Below are positions 1 through 6,337 of a stretch of DNA of 10,086 nt, in pieces. The stretch covers positions 1-10,086 of the forward strand of contig JAFGWL010000024.1 of assembly GCA_016937175.1 (NCBI GenBank), given 5' to 3'. Origin of the DNA: Candidatus Mcinerneyibacteriota bacterium (lineage in GTDB: Bacteria > Macinerneyibacteriota > Macinerneyibacteria > Macinerneyibacteriales > DSCS01). The notes beneath the pieces were generated by a model that was not told the origin of the DNA, did no database searches, and saw nothing but the letters and a program-made list of their open reading frames with translations. Within the stretch, counting starts at the first letter, position 1, and each line of letters starts with the position of its first letter. The translations under genes were made by a program, and so were the position numbers.

Positions 1-584
1 GTCTGCCCATGGGGTGTTGTGACATTGATATCATATCCCCGCTCCACAAGGAGAGAAAAGACATCGGGATCCGTATTGAAACGAGCTGCTTTGATAAGGA
101 GATTTTCATCTGCTGCTTCTTCTGTCAGAGAGGCCCCGGCATTGAAGAGAAGAGCGATCATCTCAGCCTTCTGATTATACCGGACTGAAGCCCCGAGAGG
201 ATGATGGCCCAGGTTATCAAAGACGTTCACGGGAGCTCCCGCTTCAATAAGCGCAGCAATGACTTCCGGATTTCTGTTGAATTTAATAGCACACATGAGT
301 GGCGTCCATCCCAGCTTGTTTCGAGCTCCCAGATCACTCCCGGCCTCGATGAGGTGCCGGATCATCTGGGGGTCCGTACTGTTCCGGGCTGCTTCCATGA
401 GCAGGGTATTTCCCGTGCTGTCCCGCTCGGTGATATCCAGCCCTTTTTCCAGGAGCCGGATCAGCTGATCCAAATTCCCTTCCCGGGCCACATACCAGGG
501 GTCATTGGCATGGGTATGGACAAGGATACCGGCTGTACCGATCATGACGACAATAAGAAGAAAAATACTATTTTTAACATTCAT
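1..584 (-). CDS. Secreted ankyrin-repeat protein (3' end missing)
   Basis: Reading from ATG at 582-584, the frame stays open for 194 codons to the left edge, so the C-terminus is missing. Residues 1-26 form a signal peptide: MNVKNS, a hydrophobic core, then a likely cut after HTHA. From residue 28 on there are about five ankyrin-type units of 33-35 residues, with recurring signatures such as GNTLLMEAAR (about 58-67), LGWTPLMCAI and LIEAGA/LIEAGS ending each helix pair. Ankyrin repeats bind proteins and have no catalytic residues; an exported version would act in the periplasm or at the surface on an unknown partner. The start is supported by an AGAGGTGG ribosome site about 8 nt upstream and by a good promoter just before it. 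It appears to be transcribed alone. The family call is firm; the role is unknown. Confidence 0.85.
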   Translation of the reverse strand, partial: MNVKNSIFLLIVVMIGTAGILVHTHANDPWYVAREGNLDQLIRLLEKGLDITERDSTGNTLLMEAARNSTDPQMIRHLIEAGSDLGARNKLGWTPLMCAIKFNRNPEVIAALIEAGAPVNVFDNLGHHPLGASVRYNQKAEMIALLFNAGASLTEEAADENLLIKAARFNTDPDVFSLLVERGYDINVTTPHGQ

Positions 585-604
585 ATCCCCACCACCTCTT
601 TAAT

Positions 605-633
605 ATTATAGAGACAATTCCGGAGCTCTTCAA
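605..633 (-). promoter_or_regulatory. Sigma-70-type promoter of the ankyrin gene
   Basis: On the minus strand a TTGAAG -35 box (628-633) is followed by a 17-nt spacer and a perfect TATAAT -10 box (605-610). The ATG of the ankyrin gene begins 20 nt after the -10, giving a very short leader that still holds the AGAGG ribosome site. No operator-like palindrome is seen. Confidence 0.65.
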
Positions 634-740
634 CACTAAACGGTTGTAAGGGGAAGCTTTTCTCCCATTTGACTAAAGCAGGACTCTTTTTTATGAAAAC
701 AAGGGGAAAAAGTTCAAATGCTTTTTATGACTGTTTTTTA

Positions 741-1175
741 TCACTCGCAGGAGAGCATGGCGGCCCAAGATGATATCTTAATTCCGTTTTTCATCGCCAT
801 TCCACGGTTTTCATATGTCCGTTCATCAATCCGTTTCAGATATTCCATCCCTTTGTAGACTCCATCTGTCGATTGATAGGAAGAAAAAATCGTATCATGG
901 ACAAGGACAAAACAACCCATGAGTGTCCCGATGGCCGGATTTTGCGAGACCCAAGTGGTGCTGTCCATCCCCGCTTTAAAAGGAGTGATCTCATATCTGT
1001 TGGAAAAAGTCATTCTCTCCGGACTCCCGATGGCCATAGACCCCTCATTGATCCACTTGCTTTCCCCATGAGTGACAGTGGTCTCCCCGACCAAAGGAAA
1101 GGCCTCTCCGTTTTCCGCATAATATGTCCCCCGGGCAACCCATTTCTTTTCTTCGAATAAAAATGTGTGTTTCAT
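741..1175 (-). CDS. Hypothetical cytoplasmic protein, probably beta-rich
   Basis: This is a 144-aa protein of unknown function. It has no signal peptide, membrane segment or cysteine pair. The alternating hydrophobic and polar pattern with many short G/N/D turns (for example VARGTYYAEN, GETTVTHGES, KWINEGSM) suggests a small beta-barrel or sandwich, perhaps lipocalin-like. It looks like a small conserved bacterial family that I cannot name, and I see no catalytic motif. The ATG at 1173-1175 is preceded by AAAGGAG with about 6 nt spacing, and a near-consensus promoter lies just upstream, so the gene is probably monocistronic. It is isolated from the operon before it by a strong terminator. The downstream stretch 585-740 holds the ankyrin promoter and no other gene that I can support. 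Confidence 0.8.
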   Translation of the reverse strand: MKHTFLFEEKKWVARGTYYAENGEAFPLVGETTVTHGESKWINEGSMAIGSPERMTFSNRYEITPFKAGMDSTTWVSQNPAIGTLMGCFVLVHDTIFSSYQSTDGVYKGMEYLKRIDERTYENRGMAMKNGIKISSWAAMLSCE

Positions 1176-1193
1176 CGCTTCTCCTTTGAAAAA

Positions 1194-1221
1194 ATTATAA
1201 GAGAAATCGAGATTTTTTCAA
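1194..1221 (-). promoter_or_regulatory. Sigma-70-type promoter of the 144-aa hypothetical gene
   Basis: TTGAAA (1216-1221) matches the -35 consensus at five of six positions. It is separated by 16 nt from a perfect TATAAT (1194-1199). The start codon lies 18 nt further on. The promoter sits just after the terminator of the preceding operon. Confidence 0.7.
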
Positions 1222-1252
1222 GATAGCTTCAAAAAAGAAAGGGGGAAGGGCG

Positions 1253-1283
1253 AAAAATCAGGGCGGGGGTTGGAGCCCCGCCC
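1253..1283 (-). terminator. Rho-independent terminator of the ECF sigma / queD operon
   Basis: On the minus strand GGGCGGGG (1276-1283) pairs perfectly with CCCCGCCC (1261-1268) across a 7-nt loop. The stem is followed by TGATTTTT (1253-1260). The 8-bp all-G/C stem with a T run 42 nt after the queD stop codon makes this the likely end of the operon that starts with the radical SAM gene. Confidence 0.8.
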
Positions 1284-1324
1284 GGGTGTGTGGTTGGGTC
1301 TGTTCGTGGATGTTGAAGTTCTGT

Positions 1325-1693
1325 TCAGGGAAACTGAAGGGAGGCTCTGTTGTTTGCCGTTTCCCATAGTGTAAGGCTATGAAGGCGGTATCGGCTGGTC
1401 TTGAGCAGAGGTTCCAGCACGTCCGCCATATAAACTAAAAGGTTTTCAGATGTGGGAGAAAAATCAAAAAGGTCATTGAGACAGGTATGATCCAGGCGGT
1501 CGACGACAGCTTCCTTGACGATATCCTTCAGCAAAGTATAGTCGATGACCATCCCTTCCTTGTCCGGGGTCCCGATAACGCTGACCTCAAGGGTAAAGGT
1601 GTGCCCGTGGAGGGCTTCACACTTTCCTTTGTATTGGGTCAGAAAATGAGCCGCATCAAAGGTAAAGCGCTTTGTGATGATGATCTCCCTCAC
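1325..1693 (-). CDS. queD: 6-pyruvoyl-tetrahydropterin synthase family protein, probably 6-carboxytetrahydropterin synthase
   Basis: This is a 122-aa protein of full family length. Residues that define the fold and chemistry are visible: zinc ligands His16 (DAAHF) and His29/His31 (LHGH), catalytic Cys25 in CEALHGH, the Asp68-His69 pair (RLDHTCLND) and the pterin-anchoring Glu111 (LWETANN). The CxxxHGH arrangement and short length fit QueD, which turns dihydroneopterin triphosphate into 6-carboxy-tetrahydropterin for queuosine and 7-deazaguanine synthesis; a different pterin role cannot be ruled out. The start is GTG at 1691-1693, overlapping the TGA of the PDZ gene by 4 nt (GTGA), with GGAGG about 7 nt upstream. 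It is the last gene of the operon. No queC, queE or queF is in view, so its place next to an ECF sigma factor is unexplained. Confidence 0.88.
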   Translation of the reverse strand: MREIIITKRFTFDAAHFLTQYKGKCEALHGHTFTLEVSVIGTPDKEGMVIDYTLLKDIVKEAVVDRLDHTCLNDLFDFSPTSENLLVYMADVLEPLLKTSRYRLHSLTLWETANNRASLQFP

Positions 1694-2388
1694 TGGGAGG
1701 CCTCCATCTTTTTGAGATGGAAGGTCATGTCTTTGCCTTTACGTTTCAGCTTGATCTCAAACTCTTTCTCTTCGTCGATGATCTGTCTGAACTGCACAGT
1801 ATAAGGGGTCGGTTTACCATTGATGGAATAGATGACATCACCGTTCTTGATTCCCTTTCGGCCCCCTTCCGACTCGGGCTCCACGATCTGGACCAGGACT
1901 CCCCCGTCGGGGACTTCGAAATACTCGTTCAGCGTGGCAGGAATATTACCCACCATGATCCCGATCTCATCCAGGGCATATCCCATGATCTCCAGCCGGA
2001 ATAGGTTGACGATAAGGGGGATCTCATTGTAAATGGCCGCATAACGGTCATTCTTCTCGCCGAGGGTGATCTCAAACTGTCTGACTTTTTTATTTCTTTT
2101 TATCGTAATGGTGACCTTTTCTCCGGGATACTGAGTGTAGAGGTTCAGCAGGAAATCGGATGCGTCATAAATGGTGTGCTCGTTCCAGCCGATCATGATA
2201 TCCCCTACAAGGAGTCCTGCTTTGTGAGCCGGGGTATCTTCCTGGACACTGTCAATAAGGACTCCGCGGTCGGTGTCCTTGACAATGATCCCCAGAAACG
2301 GGACTTTTGAGTCTTTCTCCTGGGCAGAAAGGCCACCCCAGAAAAAAAGAACCGTCAGTAATACCAGTATCCCTTTTTTCACAGTCAT
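1690..2388 (-). CDS. Secreted double-PDZ-domain protein without a protease domain
   Basis: The chosen start is ATG at 2386-2388 (232 aa), with AAGGAG 3 nt upstream and a 7-nt gap after the previous stop codon. The frame extends eight codons further upstream, but that would overlap the previous gene and lose this ribosome site; GTG at 2380-2382 would give better spacing. Residues 1-22 are a signal peptide ending GGLSA. The first PDZ domain covers about residues 28-110 (VLIDSVQEDTPAHKAGL, GDIMIGWNE), the second about 140-228 (GGVLVQIVEPES, GIKNGDVIYSINGKP). PDZ domains bind exposed C-termini; in HtrA/DegS and RseP they control proteolysis in envelope stress. No Ser/His/Asp triad or HExxH is present, so this is a binding protein only. 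Its position after an ECF sigma factor and a membrane protein suggests a role in envelope sensing, which is inference. Confidence 0.85.
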   Translation of the reverse strand: MTVKKGILVLLTVLFFWGGLSAQEKDSKVPFLGIIVKDTDRGVLIDSVQEDTPAHKAGLLVGDIMIGWNEHTIYDASDFLLNLYTQYPGEKVTITIKRNKKVRQFEITLGEKNDRYAAIYNEIPLIVNLFRLEIMGYALDEIGIMVGNIPATLNEYFEVPDGGVLVQIVEPESEGGRKGIKNGDVIYSINGKPTPYTVQFRQIIDEEKEFEIKLKRKGKDMTFHLKKMEASQ

Positions 2389-2395
2389 GCTCTCC

Positions 2396-2815
2396 TTAAT
2401 AGGCCAGGGCATAGGCCTGTTCTTCCAGCTTGTCCTTTTCGATCTGAAGCTGCAGGGGTTTCCCAGATTTCAGCAGAATGGTTCTGTCCACCGCCTTTTT
2501 CCCCATATTTTCGTCCCGGATCTCAGACTGTGATGAAATATCCTCCACCTTCTGGTAGAGATCCGCTACACCGCTTTCATCCAGGCCCATGGGGGCTGTA
2601 AACGCCTTGACCGTGACCGGCTGTTCGGGAACGGGGCCCGGCATGGCGACAGTCAGCAGGAGAAGAAGAACGGCCGCGGCGGCAAAGGAACTTCCGGCCA
2701 CGTAACGGATCCGTCTTTTCCTGGCCAGAGCCTTCTCTTCAAGCAGAAGAGCCTGGAGAAGGTTCTCTTTAAAAATAGGTGGCGGTGTGATAAAATCTTT
2801 CATTCTCTTCTTCAT
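2396..2815 (-). CDS. Single-pass membrane protein, candidate anti-sigma factor
   Basis: This 139-aa protein has a basic cytoplasmic N-terminus (1-37, with RKRRIR just before the membrane), one hydrophobic segment at about 38-58 (AAAAVLLLLLTVA), and an external domain of about 80 residues. The start ATG overlaps the sigma-factor stop in an ATGA, with a strong GAGGAGG site about 5 nt upstream, so the two are translationally coupled. That placement and topology fit an anti-sigma factor holding the ECF sigma at the membrane. However, there is no HxxxCxxC zinc motif, no cysteine or histidine at all, and the cytoplasmic part is short. I therefore infer the role from context; it could instead be an unrelated envelope protein. 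The external segment 70-139 is rich in charged residues and matches nothing I know. Confidence 0.7.
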   Translation of the reverse strand: MKKRMKDFITPPPIFKENLLQALLLEEKALARKRRIRYVAGSSFAAAAVLLLLLTVAMPGPVPEQPVTVKAFTAPMGLDESGVADLYQKVEDISSQSEIRDENMGKKAVDRTILLKSGKPLQLQIEKDKLEEQAYALAY

Positions 2816-3336
2816 CTTTCCTCCTCAAATATGACATCTTTACGAATTTTTTTCAATGCCCGGTGCACTTTGGAGCGCAAGGTCGAAGCATTTTCCTTCT
2901 TGATCTCCGCGAGCTCCCGATAGGTCAAATCGTCAAAGTAGATCCCGATCAGCAGATCTCTCTCATCGTCATCCAGCTTGTCGTTCATCACAGCCATGAC
3001 TTTATTCAGAGTATCCTCTGCTTCAAGGGCCTCCTGCAATTCGTGGGCTTCCTGGAGGACTTCATCGGACTTCAGCAGAAAGTCGTGCTTTTCAACCAGG
3101 GAGAGAGGCTTCTTCTGCCGGTACCAATTGATGATCTCATTATTGGCGATGGTGAAGATCCACGTCCCCAGGGCCGCTTTGTCCCGGTTATACGTATGCA
3201 GGTTTTTCAACACTTTCATAAAAACACCTGCCGTAATGTCCTCTGCCCGTTCAACATTCATTACACGCCTTAACACGTAAGAATATACCCTCTCAAAGTA
3301 GTATTTATAAATCTCTTCAATGTTAAGCGCCTGCAC
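2812..3336 (-). CDS. ECF-family RNA polymerase sigma factor
   Basis: This 174-aa protein has the two-domain ECF layout. Region 2 lies at about residues 8-75: YYFERVYSYVLRRV, then ERAEDITAGVFMKVLKNL, then the region 2.4-like GTWIFTIANNEIINWYRQKK, which reads the -10 element. Region 4 lies at about 118-167: DDDERDLLIGIYFDDLTYRE followed by the helix-turn-helix STLRSKVHRALKKIRK, which reads the -35. No region 3 or C-terminal extension is present. The start is GTG at 3334-3336, only 6 nt after the radical SAM stop. I see no good ribosome site, so translation probably depends on coupling, and expression may be low. It is followed by the membrane protein with an ATGA overlap. It probably directs an envelope-related regulon; the target promoters are not evident in the window. 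Confidence 0.93.
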   Translation of the reverse strand: MQALNIEEIYKYYFERVYSYVLRRVMNVERAEDITAGVFMKVLKNLHTYNRDKAALGTWIFTIANNEIINWYRQKKPLSLVEKHDFLLKSDEVLQEAHELQEALEAEDTLNKVMAVMNDKLDDDERDLLIGIYFDDLTYRELAEIKKENASTLRSKVHRALKKIRKDVIFEEER

Positions 3337-3342
3337 ACTAAC

Positions 3343-4320
3343 TTATACGCCCTTTCGTCTGAAAAGTTGCACTTTATCCCCTAAAAAGCGGGGAATATAA
3401 TCTTCTCCGGCGGATCCGGGATCCTGGACCCATCCGTTTTCAAACCCCAGCTCCGCTATCTTATCAATAATACGCTGATATTCCTCTTTCTTCAAGGGTT
3501 CTTTGAGAATCGGGTGCTCTTTGGCTTTCCACACCGGCGTATACTGGCTCATGACACTTACCGGGACATATTTCCCCAAACGCCGGCGGATCTCTTCAAG
3601 AAGCCGGAGACTCTCGTCGATGTATCCCGGCAAAACCAGGTGCCGGATGATCACGCCCTCTTCCATGACCCCTTCGGAAGAGAACTTGCCGTATCCGTTA
3701 AGTGTGATCATCTGTTCCACGGCCTCCCAGGCGAAGTGCGGATAATCCGCCGATCCCGAAAGCTCTGCGGAAGTCTCCCGGGAGACATATTTGAGGTCGG
3801 GGAGAAAGATATCGGCAAAGAGAGCGATCATCTCCACACTTTCACTCGTCTCGTAGCCGTTGGTATTGTAGACCACGGGGATAGTCAGCCCCCGGTCAGC
3901 AGCCAGGAGTAAGGCGGGGATGATGAAAGGCAGGTGGGGTGTGGGGGAGACAAGGTTGATATTATGGACTCCGTCTTCATTTTGAAGCCGCAGGAAGATG
4001 ACGGCAAGCTCCTCAACACTTAATACAACCCCCTTATGCTCCTGGGAGATCTCGTAATTCTGACAGAAAAGACAGGTGAGGTTGCAGCCTGTGAAAAAGA
4101 CATTGCCCGCACCCTGTGTCCCGCTCACAGGAGGCTCTTCATAGAAAAAAGGCTGGAAAAGAGCCACGGCTGTCTCCGCTCCCACGCCGCATGCTCCCTT
4201 GCGGACCCTGCGGTCTGCCTGACACCGGCGCGGGCAGAGGGAGCACTTCTCCAGGTGGCCCTTCAGTTCCGGGAGAAGCGCTTTGAGCCTGTCACGGTTT
4301 TGAATATAGCGAGGAATCAT
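3343..4320 (-). CDS. Radical SAM protein of the PflA-like COG1313 type
   Basis: This is a 325-aa radical SAM enzyme. The canonical CxxxCxxC cluster is Cys79, Cys83, Cys86 (TGCNLTCLFCQNYEIS), which binds the [4Fe-4S] cluster that cleaves S-adenosylmethionine. An N-terminal four-cysteine group (Cys26, Cys29, Cys33, Cys44; CSLCPRRC and GACGV) probably binds a second Fe-S cluster or zinc and is typical of the PflX / COG1313 group. Downstream are NLVSPTPH, VVYNTNGYE and DIFLPDLKY, motifs shared with pyruvate formate-lyase activases. The substrate of COG1313 proteins is not settled. The start ATG has AAGGA about 7 nt upstream. It heads the operon with the sigma factor 6 nt behind. No glycyl-radical enzyme is nearby to act on. 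Confidence 0.88.
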   Translation of the reverse strand: MIPRYIQNRDRLKALLPELKGHLEKCSLCPRRCQADRRVRKGACGVGAETAVALFQPFFYEEPPVSGTQGAGNVFFTGCNLTCLFCQNYEISQEHKGVVLSVEELAVIFLRLQNEDGVHNINLVSPTPHLPFIIPALLLAADRGLTIPVVYNTNGYETSESVEMIALFADIFLPDLKYVSRETSAELSGSADYPHFAWEAVEQMITLNGYGKFSSEGVMEEGVIIRHLVLPGYIDESLRLLEEIRRRLGKYVPVSVMSQYTPVWKAKEHPILKEPLKKEEYQRIIDKIAELGFENGWVQDPGSAGEDYIPRFLGDKVQLFRRKGV

Positions 4321-4340
4321 CCGCGTTCCTTTCTGGAGAG

Positions 4341-4369
4341 ACGATACCTTTTTTCGAAAAGAAGGGCAA
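4341..4369 (-). promoter_or_regulatory. Possible promoter of the radical SAM / ECF sigma operon
   Basis: In the 63-nt gap before the radical SAM gene, TTGCCC (4364-4369) and TATCGT (4341-4346) are separated by exactly 17 nt. Each box matches four of six consensus bases. It is a weak candidate; the operon could also be reached by read-through from the redoxin gene, as no terminator hairpin is visible in the gap. Confidence 0.35.
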
Positions 4370-4383
4370 GAGGTAAAGATTAA

Positions 4384-4935
4384 TTAATTATTTACTACAG
4401 ATTTTATATAATCGCGCCATAAAAGAGTATAATCAATACTATAAAAGGGCTGATCAGGAAAGTCCACTGATAAGACCTGCCGACTGTGTCGGTCATAAAC
4501 AACAAGCGCCTGAGAGAATTGATATCCCTTCCATTTGAGAATATTGGGTTCATATGCAACTATATTACTATTCGCTGAAGTCTTTTCACCGCATTGGATC
4601 TCAAAATAATCAATATAATCTCCTCTGCGGTTTATCTCCTGAGCAAACTCTGTGATACTTTCCCTGCATGCCGGACAAGTCAAGCCAAAAGTTATATAGA
4701 TAAAAACATAACGAGGCTTTCCCGGCCCGGCTTTCAAAAAGAGATCTAGTTCTTCTATATCCCATTCCTGTTTATGGAAGATGTCGCTAAGCTTAACAGA
4801 AAGCTCCTGCATAGCCATCTCTTTATGTACCAACTTTTCCACGATACTCAATTGATTCGCAAAGACAAATGCAGCCAATGCTGTCAAAACAAAAAGAACA
4901 GAGAAAAGAATGGGGACTATTTTTTTAAACATCAT
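4384..4935 (-). CDS. Membrane-anchored or secreted thioredoxin-like protein with CPAC
   Basis: This 183-aa protein has an N-terminal hydrophobic segment at about residues 5-26 (ending VFAN), which may be an uncleaved anchor or a signal peptide. A thioredoxin-like region follows: beta strand RYVFIYITFG leading into Cys87-Pro-Ala-Cys90 and the helix RESITEF. This matches the TlpA/redoxin group of extracytoplasmic disulfide enzymes. Cys115 is a third cysteine. The cis-proline that normally faces the active site is not evident: the expected place reads FSQALVVYD. The family assignment is good, but the chemistry may be atypical. Its start (ATGATG at 4930-4935) overlaps the end of the propeller lipoprotein gene by up to 11 nt and lacks a clear ribosome site, so it is probably translationally coupled. 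A role in making or reducing disulfides in the neighbouring cysteine-containing peptides is plausible but inferred. Confidence 0.8.
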   Translation of the reverse strand: MMFKKIVPILFSVLFVLTALAAFVFANQLSIVEKLVHKEMAMQELSVKLSDIFHKQEWDIEELDLFLKAGPGKPRYVFIYITFGLTCPACRESITEFAQEINRRGDYIDYFEIQCGEKTSANSNIVAYEPNILKWKGYQFSQALVVYDRHSRQVLSVDFPDQPFYSIDYTLLWRDYIKSVVNN

Positions 4936-5965
4936 ACTCGAAGATCCGAAGAATCAGCTTATCCTCTTTGCCCCTATCCACGTAGATCAACTCTCCCCGT
5001 GGAATCGTCGTCCTCAAGCTTGTCTTAAGCCAGGGAAACCGGTCTGTGTCCAGCCTATCGTCGAGTTTCTTAAGAATTCTCCCATTCCCATCAACAATTA
5101 TTTTTCCTTGTCCAAAGACATCCATGAAAAAGGTCTCATTTTCACGGTCGGGGATCATATTCAAAATAAGATCTTCAAAGGGAAGATCGATTCTCCCGAT
5201 CAGGTTCCCGTCACAATCACTGACCAGGATCTTTCCGCCTCCTTCGACCTTCCAGCTGTCTCGCTTGATCTGTTTCATGCTTTTATGGTAAAGCTCCCCG
5301 CTCATAAAGATCTTGTCTCCGCTGATGACGAAAACTTCAAACATGGCAAAGGAATTGTGTTTTCGCGGAAGACACTTTTTGATAGGATGGAGGGCTTTAT
5401 CCAAAATGATAATTCGATAAGTGTCTATTGTTCCACCGCTTTGATTAAAAAGGTAGATCCGTCCTTCATTTTTCCACGCATAATGGATAGTGCTTGAAGA
5501 CCAGACTGCTGTATCAATCGTGTCTTCAAAGGAAAATCCGTCAGGACTCAAGTAGAAAAGAGAAGCTCTTGAAAGTACCATATCAAAAAGAAGAGCTGTG
5601 GAATCATCGATAAATACAGCAGAATTGGCACTGAGTGCTTCTCCCGGGCCTTTGCCGTAGGGAGCCAGCTCTCCCAGGAAACGCCCACTCTCTCGATGCC
5701 AGGCGTAAGCACGCATATTGCTTGTTGCGATGATCCCTATGATATATTTTTCCCCTATTATAAAGTCTCGAAAAGGCCAAAGCCCATAGTTTAGATCCAG
5801 CTCTATGGTCTCTGTTAACTTCAAGAGATCAAAAAAGGAGTCAGCAGATTGTATCCGTTCCCTTTTTTCCTGAGATAACGGCCGAGATTCATAATCAGGG
5901 ATCATTTTAGAACAACCTGATAAGATAATAATGAAAAACAAAAATGTTAACTTTAATTTTAGCAT
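4925..5965 (-). CDS. Six-bladed beta-propeller lipoprotein, copy A
   Basis: Read from ATG at 5963-5965 this is 346 aa, the same length as copy B, and it begins with a clean lipoprotein signal (MLKLKLTFLFFIIILSGC; lipid-attachment Cys18). A GTG nine codons upstream is in frame but would overlap the peptide gene. The mature part has repeated beta-strand units such as GRFLGELAPYGKGPGEA, STALLFDM, IYLFNQSGGTIDTYRIIILD, GKILVSDCDGNLIGRIDLP and the closing LILRIFEYDV. Together these resemble the 6-bladed beta-propeller (NHL/TolB-like) lipoproteins common in Bacteroidota, which are thought to bind ligands or partners at the envelope. I see no enzymatic residues. The gene follows peptide A after an 8-nt gap and overlaps the redoxin start. 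No strong ribosome site is visible, so coupling to peptide A is likely. Confidence 0.82.
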   Translation of the reverse strand: MLKLKLTFLFFIIILSGCSKMIPDYESRPLSQEKRERIQSADSFFDLLKLTETIELDLNYGLWPFRDFIIGEKYIIGIIATSNMRAYAWHRESGRFLGELAPYGKGPGEALSANSAVFIDDSTALLFDMVLSRASLFYLSPDGFSFEDTIDTAVWSSSTIHYAWKNEGRIYLFNQSGGTIDTYRIIILDKALHPIKKCLPRKHNSFAMFEVFVISGDKIFMSGELYHKSMKQIKRDSWKVEGGGKILVSDCDGNLIGRIDLPFEDLILNMIPDRENETFFMDVFGQGKIIVDGNGRILKKLDDRLDTDRFPWLKTSLRTTIPRGELIYVDRGKEDKLILRIFEYDV

Positions 5966-5973
5966 AATAGCAT

Positions 5974-6276
5974 TTAGTTCATTCGAATGCACTTGGGCTC
6001 AACAGAACATTCAGACATCCCTTCATCCACTGCATAGCAAACTTGCATTTCCCCTTCCCACGACTCATAGCTCCCATATACTTCTTGAAATGAACAAGGC
6101 ATCCATCCTAACATATATTCCTTATCGAACATGTCTTCAACGATATCAATTGTCCCCCCAATAAAAACAGCTTTCAAAACTTCCTTACAAAACATCCACA
6201 CCAAAGGAACAGGGCTTGATAAAGAAACTCCCGTCAGCATACAGACCAATAAAACAATCGAAACAACCTTTTTCAT
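5974..6276 (-). CDS. Small secreted cysteine-containing protein, copy A
   Basis: This 100-aa protein starts at ATG 6274-6276, preceded by AAGGAGGT (6281-6288). The open frame continues upstream through the promoter, but only this start has a ribosome site and matches copy B. Residues 1-20 are a signal peptide (MKKVVSIVLLVCMLTG core). The mature protein begins SSPVPLVWMF and contains GGTIDIVEDMFDKEY, then a variable stretch (55-80), then the tail EGMSECSV with Cys90 and Cys96. Cysteines at 61, 80, 90 and 96 line up with those of copy B and could form two disulfides; Cys30 is unique to this copy. No family is recognised. It might be an exported signal, a toxin-like peptide or the ligand of the adjacent propeller lipoprotein; none of these is shown. 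Confidence 0.75.
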   Translation of the reverse strand: MKKVVSIVLLVCMLTGVSLSSPVPLVWMFCKEVLKAVFIGGTIDIVEDMFDKEYMLGWMPCSFQEVYGSYESWEGEMQVCYAVDEGMSECSVEPKCIRMN

Positions 6277-6304
6277 ATCGACCTCCTTCACAAGAATTTC
6301 AATC

Positions 6305-6329
6305 ATTATATATATATATATAATGTCAA
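6305..6329 (-). promoter_or_regulatory. Promoter of cassette A with TA-repeat spacer
   Basis: A perfect TTGACA (6324-6329) lies 9 nt after the stop codon of propeller copy B. TATAAT (6305-6310) lies only 13 nt from it, the gap being filled by alternating TA. Thirteen is too short for good sigma-70 promoters; AATGAT (6302-6307), with a 16-nt spacer, is an alternative -10. The TATAAT is 28 nt from the peptide start, about the same as the -10 of cassette B (26 nt), which supports it as the ancestral -10 box. Confidence 0.5.
6307..6322. repeat. (TA)8 dinucleotide run in the cassette A promoter
   Basis: Eight uninterrupted TA units lie between and partly within the -35 and -10 boxes. A change of two units would set the spacer at 17 nt, so replication slippage here could alter promoter strength. 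Confidence 0.7.
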
Positions 6330-6337
6330 TAACTTTT

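Noticed and set aside
666-720. Inverted repeat CATTTGA / TCAAATG downstream of the 144-aa gene
   Set aside because: Seven base pairs across a 41-nt loop with no T run is not a convincing terminator or operator.
3343-4320. Radical SAM gene as QueE, the partner of QueD
   Set aside because: The N-terminal four-cysteine group, the length of 325 aa and the PflA-like motifs fit COG1313 rather than the shorter QueE.
4910-5497. Plus-strand open frame of 195 codons
   Set aside because: It mirrors the propeller copy A and redoxin genes. The minus-strand proteins have signal peptides and a paralogue, so the plus-strand frame is a shadow.
5966-5992. GTG start for propeller copy A nine codons upstream
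   Set aside because: The ATG at 5965 gives a lipoprotein signal of normal length and exactly the same protein length as copy B.
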